NCBI GenBank assembly: GCA_013693915.1
Contig: CP059264.1
Coordinates: 2,106,416-2,114,867, forward strand
Origin: Dechloromonas sp.
Lineage (GTDB): Bacteria > Pseudomonadota > Gammaproteobacteria > Burkholderiales > Rhodocyclaceae
Direction: 5' to 3'
DNA: 8,452 nt
The notes beneath the pieces are model-generated. The model was not told the DNA's origin. It ran no database searches and worked only from the letters and a program-made list of their open reading frames with translations. Position 1 is the first letter of the stretch. The number at the start of each line of letters is the position of its first letter. Of the stretch, positions 1 to 6,265 are shown one piece after another. The position numbers and the translations under genes were made by a program.

Positions 1-747
1 CTTCAAGCCGTCGGTGACGGCGATCAGGATGTCGGCTACACCGCGTGTCTTGAGATCATTGAAGACCTTCATCCAGAACTTGGCACCCTCCGTGTTCTCG
101 ATCCACAGCCCGAGGATGTCGCGAGTGCCATCCGGCAGCACGCCGAGTGCCAGATAGATGGCCTTGTTGCGAACCACCGCATCCTCACGAATCTTGACCC
201 GCAGGGCATCGAAGAACACGACGGGATACATTGGCTCCAGCGGGCGTGACTGCCAGGCGGTGACCTCGGTCATGACGGCATCGGTGACCGAACTGATGAA
301 TTCCGGCGACACCTCGGTACCGTACTGCTCGGCCAGGAAACCCTGGATTTCGCGAATCGTCATCCCGCGCGCGTACATGGCGACGATCTTGTCGTCAAAG
401 CCAGTGAAGCGGCGTTCGTGCTTGGGAATGAGCAAGGGTTCGAAGCTACCCTGCCGGTCGCGCGGAACGTCGATCCGGAGCGGCCCGTCTTCGGTCAGCA
501 CAGTCTTGCCGGTGGCGCCGTTGCGGTGGTTGCCGACCTCGCCAGGCTTGTCGGCGCCGGGTGGGTAACCCAGGTGATGGCTGAGTTCGGCTCCCAGCGC
601 ACGCTCAATCAGCGCCTTCTTGAACGCCATCGCGGCGGCATTTACTGCTTCGGCGTCCATCGGGCCACTGACCATCCGGTCAATCAACTCTTTGGGAATG
701 CTGGGCAGCGCCGCTACCCCGTTCATCTTGCTCGTCTTGCTTGGCAT
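1..747 (-). CDS. IS256-family transposase, N-terminal part (runs off the left edge)
   Basis: The minus strand is open from ATG 747-745 to base 1, giving 249 codons of a protein that is usually about 400 residues. It is a mutator-type DDE transposase that cuts and pastes its own insertion sequence. Visible family features are the N-terminal helical region with ALIERALGAELSHHLGY (about residues 45-61), the RNGATGKTVLTEDG stretch (76-88), the DVPRDRQGSFEP block (93-104), and the catalytic core. The first catalytic Asp is D180 in FFDALRVKIRED and the second is D246 in AVTDGLK. The catalytic Glu lies beyond the window. The start is supported by AAGGAG five bases upstream. The part seen has no frameshift or stop. 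It lies just downstream of the relaxase, in the same orientation. Confidence 0.93.
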   Translation of the reverse strand, partial: MPSKTSKMNGVAALPSIPKELIDRMVSGPMDAEAVNAAAMAFKKALIERALGAELSHHLGYPPGADKPGEVGNHRNGATGKTVLTEDGPLRIDVPRDRQGSFEPLLIPKHERRFTGFDDKIVAMYARGMTIREIQGFLAEQYGTEVSPEFISSVTDAVMTEVTAWQSRPLEPMYPVVFFDALRVKIREDAVVRNKAIYLALGVLPDGTRDILGLWIENTEGAKFWMKVFNDLKTRGVADILIAVTDGLK

Positions 748-801
748 ACATGCTCCTTAACGACATGTTATGCCTCACACACAAAATTCCTGACAGGCTC
801 C
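1..801 (-). mobile_element. IS256-family insertion sequence, 5' part
   Basis: This covers the transposase start plus about 50 bases of leader. The terminal inverted repeat is probably the segment around 771-801. Read inward on the minus strand it contains GAGCCTGTCAGGAATTTTG followed by TGTGTGAGG, which resembles ends of IS256-family elements. The exact outer border and the target duplication cannot be set because the other end is outside the window. A second TTCCTGAC lies at 815-822, 28 bases outside the first (787-794), so the border could be further right. Confidence 0.7.
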
Positions 802-850
802 TTAGGGAGCGAATTTCCTGACCTGAATGAAATCACTTCTTTCTCAGTCC

Positions 851-952
851 TCATAAAAGAAGACTCTGGGGAGCCAATGGAGCAACCAGCCGACTTAAGG
901 TAGCTCCGCATGCGTTGCGAGCAATGGCGGCCATCATTTTCAAAATAGCCAC
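851..952 (-). other. Small ORF of 33 codons between relaxase and insertion sequence, doubtful
   Basis: A minus-strand frame opens at GTG 952-950, with ATGs at codons 6 and 7, and ends at TGA 853-851. It encodes a short, hydrophobic, Ala- and Leu-rich peptide ending in PLAPQSLLL. Its stop overlaps, as ATGA, a second 28-codon frame (854 to 768) that crosses the insertion-sequence end. No ribosome binding site is clear and I do not recognise either peptide. They may be remnants of genes cut by the insertion, or chance. The 748-956 interval otherwise holds only the insertion-sequence end. Confidence 0.15.
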
Positions 953-956
953 ACGC

Positions 957-2897
957 CTACCGTCCGCGCTGCCGCCCTAGTTCCCAAGTGACTGATGATC
1001 CCCGCACGATGGCCGATACCTGCTGCCCGAGCCGTTGTTCCGCCACCGGCCTCCATGGCACCAGGCTGAAACCCATGCCGTCATCGAGCATCGCAAAGCG
1101 CCCGCTGGCGAGTTGCACATTGCGGCGATAGGTGCCGGTCACGCGCTCGCCATCGGCAACGGCGCGATGCGTGAGGCCGGTTTCCGCAGCGATGGTTTTG
1201 GCTGCACCCTCTATCTCGCGTCCACGCAACGTCCCCAGCAGATTGCGCGCCAGGATCACGCGCTGTCCGCGGCGTTCGGCCAACCCCTGTTCAACCAGAA
1301 AATCTGATCTCTGCCGTAGTGCCTCGCGCACGTCACCGCCGAAACCTTTGTTGGCGATACCGCCGGCGCCACCGATCAACTGCTGGTCCAACCAGGTCGC
1401 CCCGATCAAGCGCACCTGCCGTTCGATGGGCAGATGCGAACGCAGTTCCACTGCCACGTCACCCAGCCGCTGCGCGTCGTATCGCCGACCTTGTTCAGGA
1501 AGGTCCGTCGGCACTCGCCAGATGCCCTCGGCCACTCGCTCCACAATGCCCGCTCGTCGCAGTGCTTCCAGCCGGCGCACATGGGCATCCACCACCTCTT
1601 TGGGATCGCGCTCGGGTGTGGCCTGCGCCTTGGCCATCGTCAGGTCGTGGTCGGTGCGATACAGGCCATCGACTGCGAGCGCGGCGATGTTCTTGTCGGC
1701 GGCGCGGATATCGGCCGAACCACGGGCTTCAACCACGGAGCCGACGGGGTACTGCTCCAGCTCAACCTTGGCACTGAGGGCGACATAGTGCGCCTTGCCG
1801 TCGGTGCCATCGACCACGAGATAGCCTCGGTCGTGCAATTCGTCCGCCATGCCCTTGGCGGCCACCCGGCCGATCACATGCCGTGCGTTCTCGCCCGGCG
1901 CGAACACGACCAAATCGCGTGGCACGCCGCCCATGGCCCGCTGCATCGTGCGCACGATGTCGCCACGCTCGCCCATCGCCCGCAGAACCTGTTCCGCATT
2001 GACGTGGACGGCCCATACACCGGGTGCTGACTCGTGCGCCAGCCCCATACGCTGCAGACGTTGTAGCCGTCCGATCAGAAGCACGCGTTGTTGTTTACGT
2101 CCGGGGTCGGCGGCAGCCTGATTGACGTGGATCAGTCCACCTTGCGCTTCGCGTTGCAGCGTGCGATCCAAACCGGTCCAGCGCTCTTGATCGACCTCCC
2201 GCTGCAGGCTCTGATGGATCTCCAACTCAGTACGCGGCCCCAGCCATTCGGTCGCCAGTTCCGAGGCCCTATCGCGCATCCCTTGTGAGATGTAATCGCG
2301 GGAAATAATCAAGTCTTTTCCTGTGTCATCTTTGCCGTGCAACACGACGTGGGTGTGCGGATTTTCGGTGTTCCAGTGGTTAACCGCCACCCAATCCAGG
2401 TTCGTGCCCAGATCGGCTTCCATGCGGTTCATCAGGGTCCGGGTATAAGTGCGCAGGTCGTCGAGTTGCTCGGCATCTTCCGGTGAAACGATGAAGCGGA
2501 ACTGATGCCGGTCGTCCTTGCCACGCTCCTCGAATATCGCCATGTCTGCGCTGTCCGTCGTCGGCCCGTAGGCTTGGCCCGGTTCGCCATCGCGACCCAC
2601 GCCTTCGCGCTCGATGTAGCGCAGATGCGTGGTGGTCGAGCGCGATCCGGCTTGCTTGAGGTTCACCAGCCGGGTCTTGATGGCGACGCGCCGCGATCCT
2701 GGCTGCGCAGTGCGTCCAGCAAAACGGGCGGCCACATGGCCCCGCCCAAGGCGTGCACCAGGCCGCGCTCCCGACTTGCGCACCGACTTGCCGCCAGCTT
2801 TGCTGACCTCCTTCAAAACCTGGGAAACAAACTTCTGCTGACGGCTTTTTGGCGCGCCGGGGCGCACGCGGGAACGGTCATCATCACGACTACTCAT
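957..2897 (-). CDS. VirD2-type relaxase with DUF3363 region
   Basis: The protein has 646 residues and looks complete. It is predicted to nick one strand at oriT, stay covalently bound to the 5' end, and lead the strand into the type IV secretion channel. Order of parts: a basic N-terminus (1-75, Arg/Lys/Gly-rich); the likely catalytic tyrosine Y94 in HLRYIEREG; a HQFRFIVSPEDAEQL block (131-145) typical of mobilisation endonucleases; the metal-binding motif NHWNTENPHTHVVLHG (173-188) with H174, H181 and H183; then the long DUF3363 region to the C-terminus, ending in WELGRQRGR. Length and architecture match relaxases of Tn4371-like elements. The start at ATG 2897 leads directly into the expected MSSRDDD-type N-terminus. 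Upstream lies the oriT candidate. Downstream, within about 160 bases, an IS256-family element is inserted where the conjugation genes would normally continue. Confidence 0.93.
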   Translation of the reverse strand: MSSRDDDRSRVRPGAPKSRQQKFVSQVLKEVSKAGGKSVRKSGARPGARLGRGHVAARFAGRTAQPGSRRVAIKTRLVNLKQAGSRSTTTHLRYIEREGVGRDGEPGQAYGPTTDSADMAIFEERGKDDRHQFRFIVSPEDAEQLDDLRTYTRTLMNRMEADLGTNLDWVAVNHWNTENPHTHVVLHGKDDTGKDLIISRDYISQGMRDRASELATEWLGPRTELEIHQSLQREVDQERWTGLDRTLQREAQGGLIHVNQAAADPGRKQQRVLLIGRLQRLQRMGLAHESAPGVWAVHVNAEQVLRAMGERGDIVRTMQRAMGGVPRDLVVFAPGENARHVIGRVAAKGMADELHDRGYLVVDGTDGKAHYVALSAKVELEQYPVGSVVEARGSADIRAADKNIAALAVDGLYRTDHDLTMAKAQATPERDPKEVVDAHVRRLEALRRAGIVERVAEGIWRVPTDLPEQGRRYDAQRLGDVAVELRSHLPIERQVRLIGATWLDQQLIGGAGGIANKGFGGDVREALRQRSDFLVEQGLAERRGQRVILARNLLGTLRGREIEGAAKTIAAETGLTHRAVADGERVTGTYRRNVQLASGRFAMLDDGMGFSLVPWRPVAEQRLGQQVSAIVRGSSVTWELGRQRGR

Positions 2898-3234
2898 GAC
2901 ATGAACTCCAGCTTAGCACGGCCAAGCCAAGCGGGTGAAGCACACCGACAGACCAATGCAGGCGCGGCCTTAGCGCCATACACGGCACAGCGCCGCAAGA
3001 AGCGCGTGCCGCGCCAACCCACGTGCAGACAAGATTTTCGACGCGCCGAAGTGCCGCGTCCTTTTATCTTGCCCTCCGCCTTACCCGATCGCTGACGCGA
3101 CTGGCCCCGACGGTCAGGCTGCGATTGTCTGCACGGGTGAAGCACCGCAGCCGCAGGCCGTGGTGCAAACGATGTGCAGCAAGACTGCATGAAGAACGGT
3201 ATGCAGCGCTGCTCGTTCATGCCCTGTCCCACGT
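2898..3234. other. Candidate origin of transfer (oriT) region upstream of the relaxase
   Basis: This 337-base gap between traF and the relaxase holds no convincing gene. It has nested symmetry. CAAGAT (3030-3035) and ATCTTG (3066-3071) face each other around a smaller hairpin, GACGCG (3040-3045) with CGCGTC (3055-3060). Outside these, CGTGCAGACAA (3022-3032) is inverted at 3125-3135. The 12-mer CGGGTGAAGCAC occurs directly repeated at 2932-2943 and 3134-3145. TTATCTTGCCC on the plus strand (3063-3073) and AAAATCTTGTC on the minus strand resemble the IncP/VirD2-type nick core (YATCYTG followed by Y). Position next to a relaxase gene supports oriT. The nick site and cleaved strand are inferred. 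Confidence 0.6.
3030..3071. repeat. Inverted repeat core of the oriT candidate
   Basis: The outer arms CAAGAT/ATCTTG (6 bp) enclose inner arms GACGCG/CGCGTC (6 bp) with a 9-base loop, CCGAAGTGC. Both strands therefore carry an A/T-preceded ATCTTG followed by a pyrimidine. There is no U-tract consistent with a terminator for traF. Confidence 0.6.
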
Positions 3235-3749
3235 TCACCACGTCCATAAGGGCTGCGCGCTGCCGATCACGGCGGAGACAGCAACGGGACCGAAGTACCG
3301 GCTGTCAAACGATGCCGGATTGGTTGCACTGAGCAGGAACAGCTCACCCTCGTGAAGCCGCCGACACTGTTGCCATGCCGACAGTGGACGGCCACGGCCA
3401 TCTGTTGCATGGATGCCGGCCACCGGCATGCCGTCGATGCGAACGATGTGCTTCTCGATGCACACCTGCTGCGTTGACATCGCGCCGATGCGCTTGAGCA
3501 GCGGGATGTGCTCGGGCAGGTAGCCCCGCTGCGCAGCCAGCGCGGCGGTGTCTGCCGGAAGCCGGACGAGCACGATGCTGCCGACGTGCAGCGATTCAGG
3601 CAGGCCGATGCGATACCAGCCAGGCGGTACGCTGTCGCTGGGGTTGTGACGATGCGTGCAACGGGTGTATGGTCAGACGACCAGGCGAGCGCAGCGATGC
3701 CAAGGACGGTGAACAGTATGACGTTCCTGCGATGGATGCGGGCGTTCAT
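3235..3749 (-). pseudogene. traF: TraF-type S26 signal peptidase with a frameshift
   Basis: TraF is a membrane-anchored serine protease that matures the conjugative pilin (TrbC type). The N-terminal frame starts at ATG 3749, which overlaps the DUF2840 stop as ATGA, and gives a basic end plus a hydrophobic segment (about residues 10-24). Family similarity then jumps to another frame near 3643-3648. Joining the frames by a -1 shift after ACA yields ...ARIVT-NPSDSVPPGWYRIG, the expected active-site region. In the joined 171-residue product the predicted catalytic pair is S40 (SDSVPPG) and K86 (PLLKRIGA). The C-terminal part carries CRRLHEGELFLLSATNP and FDSRYFGPV, typical of TraF. Without the shift, the N-terminal frame runs on to 3267 as unrelated sequence. 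This may be a one-base deletion, a sequencing error, or less likely recoding. The ORF from GTG 3573 alone lacks the catalytic serine. Confidence 0.85.
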
Positions 3750-4279
3750 CGCAGAGCCTCGCCTGCGAGGTGAGCGGCATGCCGTTCGACCGTGTAAGCC
3801 GATAGTGGCAGGCGCGCCGATAGCCGGTTGCCCAACGTGCGCCAGTACGCCGACGACACCGCTACCGGATCGATGCCAAGCGTTTCGATGGTGTCGATTT
3901 GCAGCAGGACTGACTGCACTTGTTGTTCGCCTTCGGCGTGCAGCAGCAGGCGCGCACCAGGTTGGATGCCGGCGATGCGCTGGAGCGCATCAAGTGGCGA
4001 ACAGGTTTGCAGCACCATGAGCTGCCAGCGCGTCGTTCCGTAGTCGTTGGACTCCCAGCGCACGCGGCAGAATAATGCGGCAGGCAGGAACACCGCGCAG
4101 CGCCGCCAGCGGTCCAGCCGAAGTTCACGAAGCGGATGACCGAAGCGCAGATAGAGGTTGATCCGACGTTCGAGGAACGCCAAAGACACGCGCGTCAGCG
4201 GCGTGTGTTTCATGACGTTTGATAGCACGGGATGTGGTATGGGTGGCGCGTTGCTGACCACCTGCGGCAGCGCATTCAT
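3746..4279 (-). CDS. DUF2840 family protein
   Basis: The protein has 177 residues and is recognised by position and by sequence typical of the family: TRVSLAFLERRINLYLRFG (29-47), then RRCAVFLPAALFCRVRWESNDYGTTRW (59-85), and the C-terminal AYWRTLGNRLSARLP. The function is unknown. There are no clear transmembrane helices or catalytic motifs. It sits between the partition gene pair and traF in Tn4371-like elements, so a role in transfer or maintenance is inferred. The ATG at 4279 overlaps the previous stop (ATGA), and its own stop overlaps the traF ATG, so it lies in a coupled operon. A second possible start is the Met at residue 23, but the overlapped ATG is preferred. Confidence 0.85.
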   Translation of the reverse strand: MNALPQVVSNAPPIPHPVLSNVMKHTPLTRVSLAFLERRINLYLRFGHPLRELRLDRWRRCAVFLPAALFCRVRWESNDYGTTRWQLMVLQTCSPLDALQRIAGIQPGARLLLHAEGEQQVQSVLLQIDTIETLGIDPVAVSSAYWRTLGNRLSARLPLSAYTVERHAAHLAGEALR

Positions 4280-4521
4280 GGCTGTTTCTCCGGAAATTCA
4301 TGTTCCAACAGATTGCGCAGCATCTCGGCCACCGTGATGCCGCGTGTAAAGGCGTCAACCTTGATGCGGGCTCGTAGCGCCGGCGTCACGTCGATGGTCA
4401 GCCGGGCGGTATAGAGCTCGGTTTTGCCAATATCCGCGCCGTCACCCTGGCGCACCCAGGCATCGGCATGCGGGTCGGCAGGCGGACGCGCACCAATGGC
4501 AACCCGTTTGCTGTTCTTCAT
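4276..4521 (-). CDS. Small ribbon-helix-helix protein, probable partner of ParA
   Basis: The protein has 81 residues. The N-terminal 35 residues look flexible and charged. Residues 38-77 fit a ribbon-helix-helix fold: a strand (ARLTIDV), a first helix (TPALRARIKVDAFTRG) and a second helix (TVAEMLRNLLEHEF). Such small proteins commonly act as the DNA-binding centromere protein and autorepressor alongside a ParA ATPase. In these elements it is often labelled ParB-like, although it has no homology to the large ParB family. The ATG at 4521 overlaps the parA stop as ATGA, and its stop overlaps the next ATG. DNA targets are not known. The GTTAG and CCTAAGTTAGG repeats upstream of parA are plausible operators, by inference only. 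Confidence 0.8.
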   Translation of the reverse strand: MKNSKRVAIGARPPADPHADAWVRQGDGADIGKTELYTARLTIDVTPALRARIKVDAFTRGITVAEMLRNLLEHEFPEKQP

Positions 4522-5156
4522 CGCGCCATCCTCAACACTTCATCGGCGAGTGCGGCGATCTCGCGGGCAGCAATGCTGTCTGCGTCGAGTTCGCGGGCAA
4601 GTCGGCCGGCGGCCACGCTGTCGGCGAACACGATGCGTTGCCGAATCTCCGACAACAGCGAGGGCAGCGGTTGATCGGCGAGCGCAGCGCGTGCCTCGCG
4701 CCCGATCACCGTGGTGCTGACGCGTCGGTTGATGACGAAGGCCGCGCGCAGCGCTGGCCGGAACACCTGCGCTTCGCGGATCAGCGACACCATCTCGGCG
4801 CTGGCCCATACGTCGTAGGGACTGGGTTGCACGGGAATCAGCACCAGGTCCGCCGCGAGCAGCGCGGAGCGCGCTAAGGCGGCGATCCGAGGCGGGCCAT
4901 CGATCACGATGTGATCGCAGCGCTTGGCAAGTTCTGACGCTTCCTGATGCAGCGTTTCCCTGGCCAGACCGACCGCACCGAACAACCTGGGCAGACTGTT
5001 CTGGCTACGGCGCTGTGTCCAATCGAGTGCCGAGCCTTGGGGATCGGCATCAATCAGGATCACGGCGCTGCCTTGCATCGCCAGCTCACCGGCGATGTGC
5101 GTGGCGAGGGTTGTCTTGCCGACCCCGCCTTTCTGGTTCAACAGTGCGATGATCAT
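4518..5156 (-). CDS. parA: ParA-family partition ATPase
   Basis: The protein has 212 residues and is a Walker-type ATPase that positions the excised element or stabilises it. A deviant Walker A motif, KGGVGKTT, lies at residues 9-16. The DADPQGSALDW block (about 36-46) and a DGPP Walker B-like segment (VIDGPPRIAALAR) follow. It has no N-terminal DNA-binding extension, as in the short type Ib ParA proteins. A longer frame begins at 5189, but ATG 5156 is preferred. It begins exactly at the conserved MIIALLNQKGG and has AGGAGG nine bases upstream. It heads a chain of four genes joined by ATGA overlaps (parA, ribbon-helix-helix gene, DUF2840 gene, traF). The origin-like region lies immediately upstream. 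Confidence 0.95.
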   Translation of the reverse strand: MIIALLNQKGGVGKTTLATHIAGELAMQGSAVILIDADPQGSALDWTQRRSQNSLPRLFGAVGLARETLHQEASELAKRCDHIVIDGPPRIAALARSALLAADLVLIPVQPSPYDVWASAEMVSLIREAQVFRPALRAAFVINRRVSTTVIGREARAALADQPLPSLLSEIRQRIVFADSVAAGRLARELDADSIAAREIAALADEVLRMAR

Positions 5157-5237
5157 GATGCGCTGCCTCCTGCCCGCCGACTTATCCACAGCGCGCCGGG
5201 CCTTCTTATCGTTAGTTTTATAGATTCAAAGTTAGAA

Positions 5238-5248
5238 CCTAAGTTAGG
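5238..5248. promoter_or_regulatory. Palindrome CCTAAGTTAGG upstream of parA
   Basis: This is a perfect inverted repeat (CCTAA, G, TTAGG). It overlaps a second one, TTAG-AAC-CTAA (5232-5242). It lies about 80 bases upstream of the parA ATG, in the AT-rich part of the origin candidate. It could be an operator for parA autoregulation or part of the unwinding region. Confidence 0.3.
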
Positions 5249-5295
5249 AAACGCCAAAACCCGCGCTGCGCAAGGCTTTGCGACGCGTCCGCACT

Positions 5296-5355
5296 CCTGA
5301 TAGCACGACAGCACTGCGCCTGATAGCACGAGGATTCCCACTCCCGATAGCACGA
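5296..5355. repeat. Three iteron-like direct repeats
   Basis: Two exact copies of CCTGATAGCACGA (5296-5308 and 5319-5331) and one copy with a single change, CCCGATAGCACGA (5343-5355), are spaced 23 and 24 bases start to start. Copies 1 and 3 are both preceded by CACT. They begin eight bases from the repA stop codon and are the likely binding sites of RepA. Confidence 0.8.
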
Positions 5356-5361
5356 GCGTAT

Positions 5362-6243
5362 TCACCGTTTGTCCACAGGCATTGCACCGGCACTGAAGCT
5401 GCCACCGGGCCGCAGCGGTGCCGTGGACGGCACGGCGCGGAAGGTCAGCACCTCCGGCCCATGCCTGGGCCGCAGGATGGCAAGCGTGTAGCCCGGCAAG
5501 GGTTGCCGCGCGACGATGCAACGCAGGTCGTAGGCGAAGTCGGTGAAGCGCGCCATACTCCCGGATTTGCGGTGCAGGTGCGGGAAATCGAAGCGCCAGC
5601 CTTCGCGCTGCCAGCCTCCGTGTTTGCGTACCAGGCGGTACAGCCAGCGCTCGATGCCGCCGGTCAGGCGGAAGTAGTTGGCGTCGATCGTCAGCACCAG
5701 GCTCTCTTCGAATACACCGGCATAGAACCAGTCCGGCAGGATCAGCTCGATGCCCAGCGGACGGCCTTGGCCGTCCGCACGTTCCTTCCATTCGTTGATC
5801 CACGAGAAGCGGTGCAGGCGCCGCGCATTCGGTTGGCGAATCGAGGTCGCCACACTGGTGGATTGCAAACGGTCCAGGGCGGCCTTGAGGCGCTGGTAGT
5901 CGCGCAGCGACGTGCCGCGCCCGATGAAGCGCAGAATCTCGTACGGTGTAGCCGCCATCAGTCGCGACGAACGAATCCCAGCATCGCGCGCCTCGACGAT
6001 CTGGCTGGCGGCCCAGATCAGGATGTCGGCATCCCATATCGTCGCCAGGCCATGTTCGGCCGTACCTTCGACGCGCACGGTCACGTTGCTGGTGCGGAAG
6101 TCGATCGGTACCGTGCGCTTGGTCTTTGCCAATGAAAAGAACGGGTAGGCCATTAGGTCTTGCGCATCGCGCGCCGGCAGTTCGCCCGAGAAAGTATGGA
6201 ACAGTTCGAGCTGCTCGCGCTGCGGGTCGCGCCCGATGGTCAT
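5362..6243 (-). CDS. repA: Replication initiator protein A (RepA)
   Basis: The protein has 293 residues and matches the replication initiator A family found on broad-host-range plasmids and on conjugative elements of this type. Seen in order: an N-terminal segment with MAYPFFSLAKTKR (31-43); IWDADILIWAASQIVEA (69-85); a helix-turn-helix-like stretch TPYEILRFIGRGTSLRDYQRLKAALDRLQST (99-129); ILPDWFYAGV (168-177); and a second winged-helix-like half with RLTGGIERWLYRLVRKHGG (192-210) and FDFPHLHRKSGS (218-229). The family binds iterons at its origin, and three such repeats lie just past its stop. The start at ATG 6243 lies 22 bases after the upstream helix-turn-helix gene, and no strong ribosome binding site is seen, so coupling to that gene is likely. 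The length agrees with complete homologues. Confidence 0.93.
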   Translation of the reverse strand: MTIGRDPQREQLELFHTFSGELPARDAQDLMAYPFFSLAKTKRTVPIDFRTSNVTVRVEGTAEHGLATIWDADILIWAASQIVEARDAGIRSSRLMAATPYEILRFIGRGTSLRDYQRLKAALDRLQSTSVATSIRQPNARRLHRFSWINEWKERADGQGRPLGIELILPDWFYAGVFEESLVLTIDANYFRLTGGIERWLYRLVRKHGGWQREGWRFDFPHLHRKSGSMARFTDFAYDLRCIVARQPLPGYTLAILRPRHGPEVLTFRAVPSTAPLRPGGSFSAGAMPVDKR

Positions 6244-6265
6244 CAGTGACGGTGCCCATCGCCGA

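Larger units (their letters stand above)
5182..5377. other. Candidate replication origin (oriV): DnaA boxes, AT-rich stretch and iterons
   Basis: Between repA and parA, and into the repA 3' end, lie a perfect DnaA box TTATCCACA (5182-5190); an AT-rich stretch (about 5205-5250) in otherwise GC-rich DNA with three GTTAG copies (5211, 5231, 5243); three iteron-like repeats (5296-5355); and a near DnaA box TTGTCCACA (5369-5377) within the last codons of repA. The layout is that of an iteron-controlled origin next to its initiator gene. The same stretch must carry the parA promoter and leader, but I could not assign a convincing -35/-10 pair. Confidence 0.7.

Noticed and set aside
158..903. Two plus-strand frames opposite the transposase
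   Set aside because: They lie antisense to the clear IS256-family transposase and have no family features.
1132..1788. Plus-strand frames antisense to the relaxase
   Set aside because: They are shadows of the relaxase coding frame with Arg/Ser/Pro-rich translations and no ribosome binding sites.
2894..3247. 117-codon minus-strand frame between traF and the relaxase
   Set aside because: The composition is Arg/Cys-rich without recognisable motifs. It spans the inverted repeats of the oriT candidate and overlaps the genes on both sides.
5157..5189. Upstream extension of ParA (start at 5189)
   Set aside because: The extension lies over the DnaA box and the AGGAGG ribosome binding site. The conserved N-terminus begins at 5156.
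5278..6135. Long plus-strand frame (285 codons) antisense to repA
   Set aside because: It is the complement of the well-conserved RepA frame. Open antisense frames are expected in GC-rich DNA and the translation shows no domain.
5153..6259. 368-codon minus-strand frame overlapping repA in another frame
   Set aside because: It is Arg/Ala/Pro-rich and of low complexity, and it overlaps RepA, whose family match is clear. It runs across the iterons and the parA leader.
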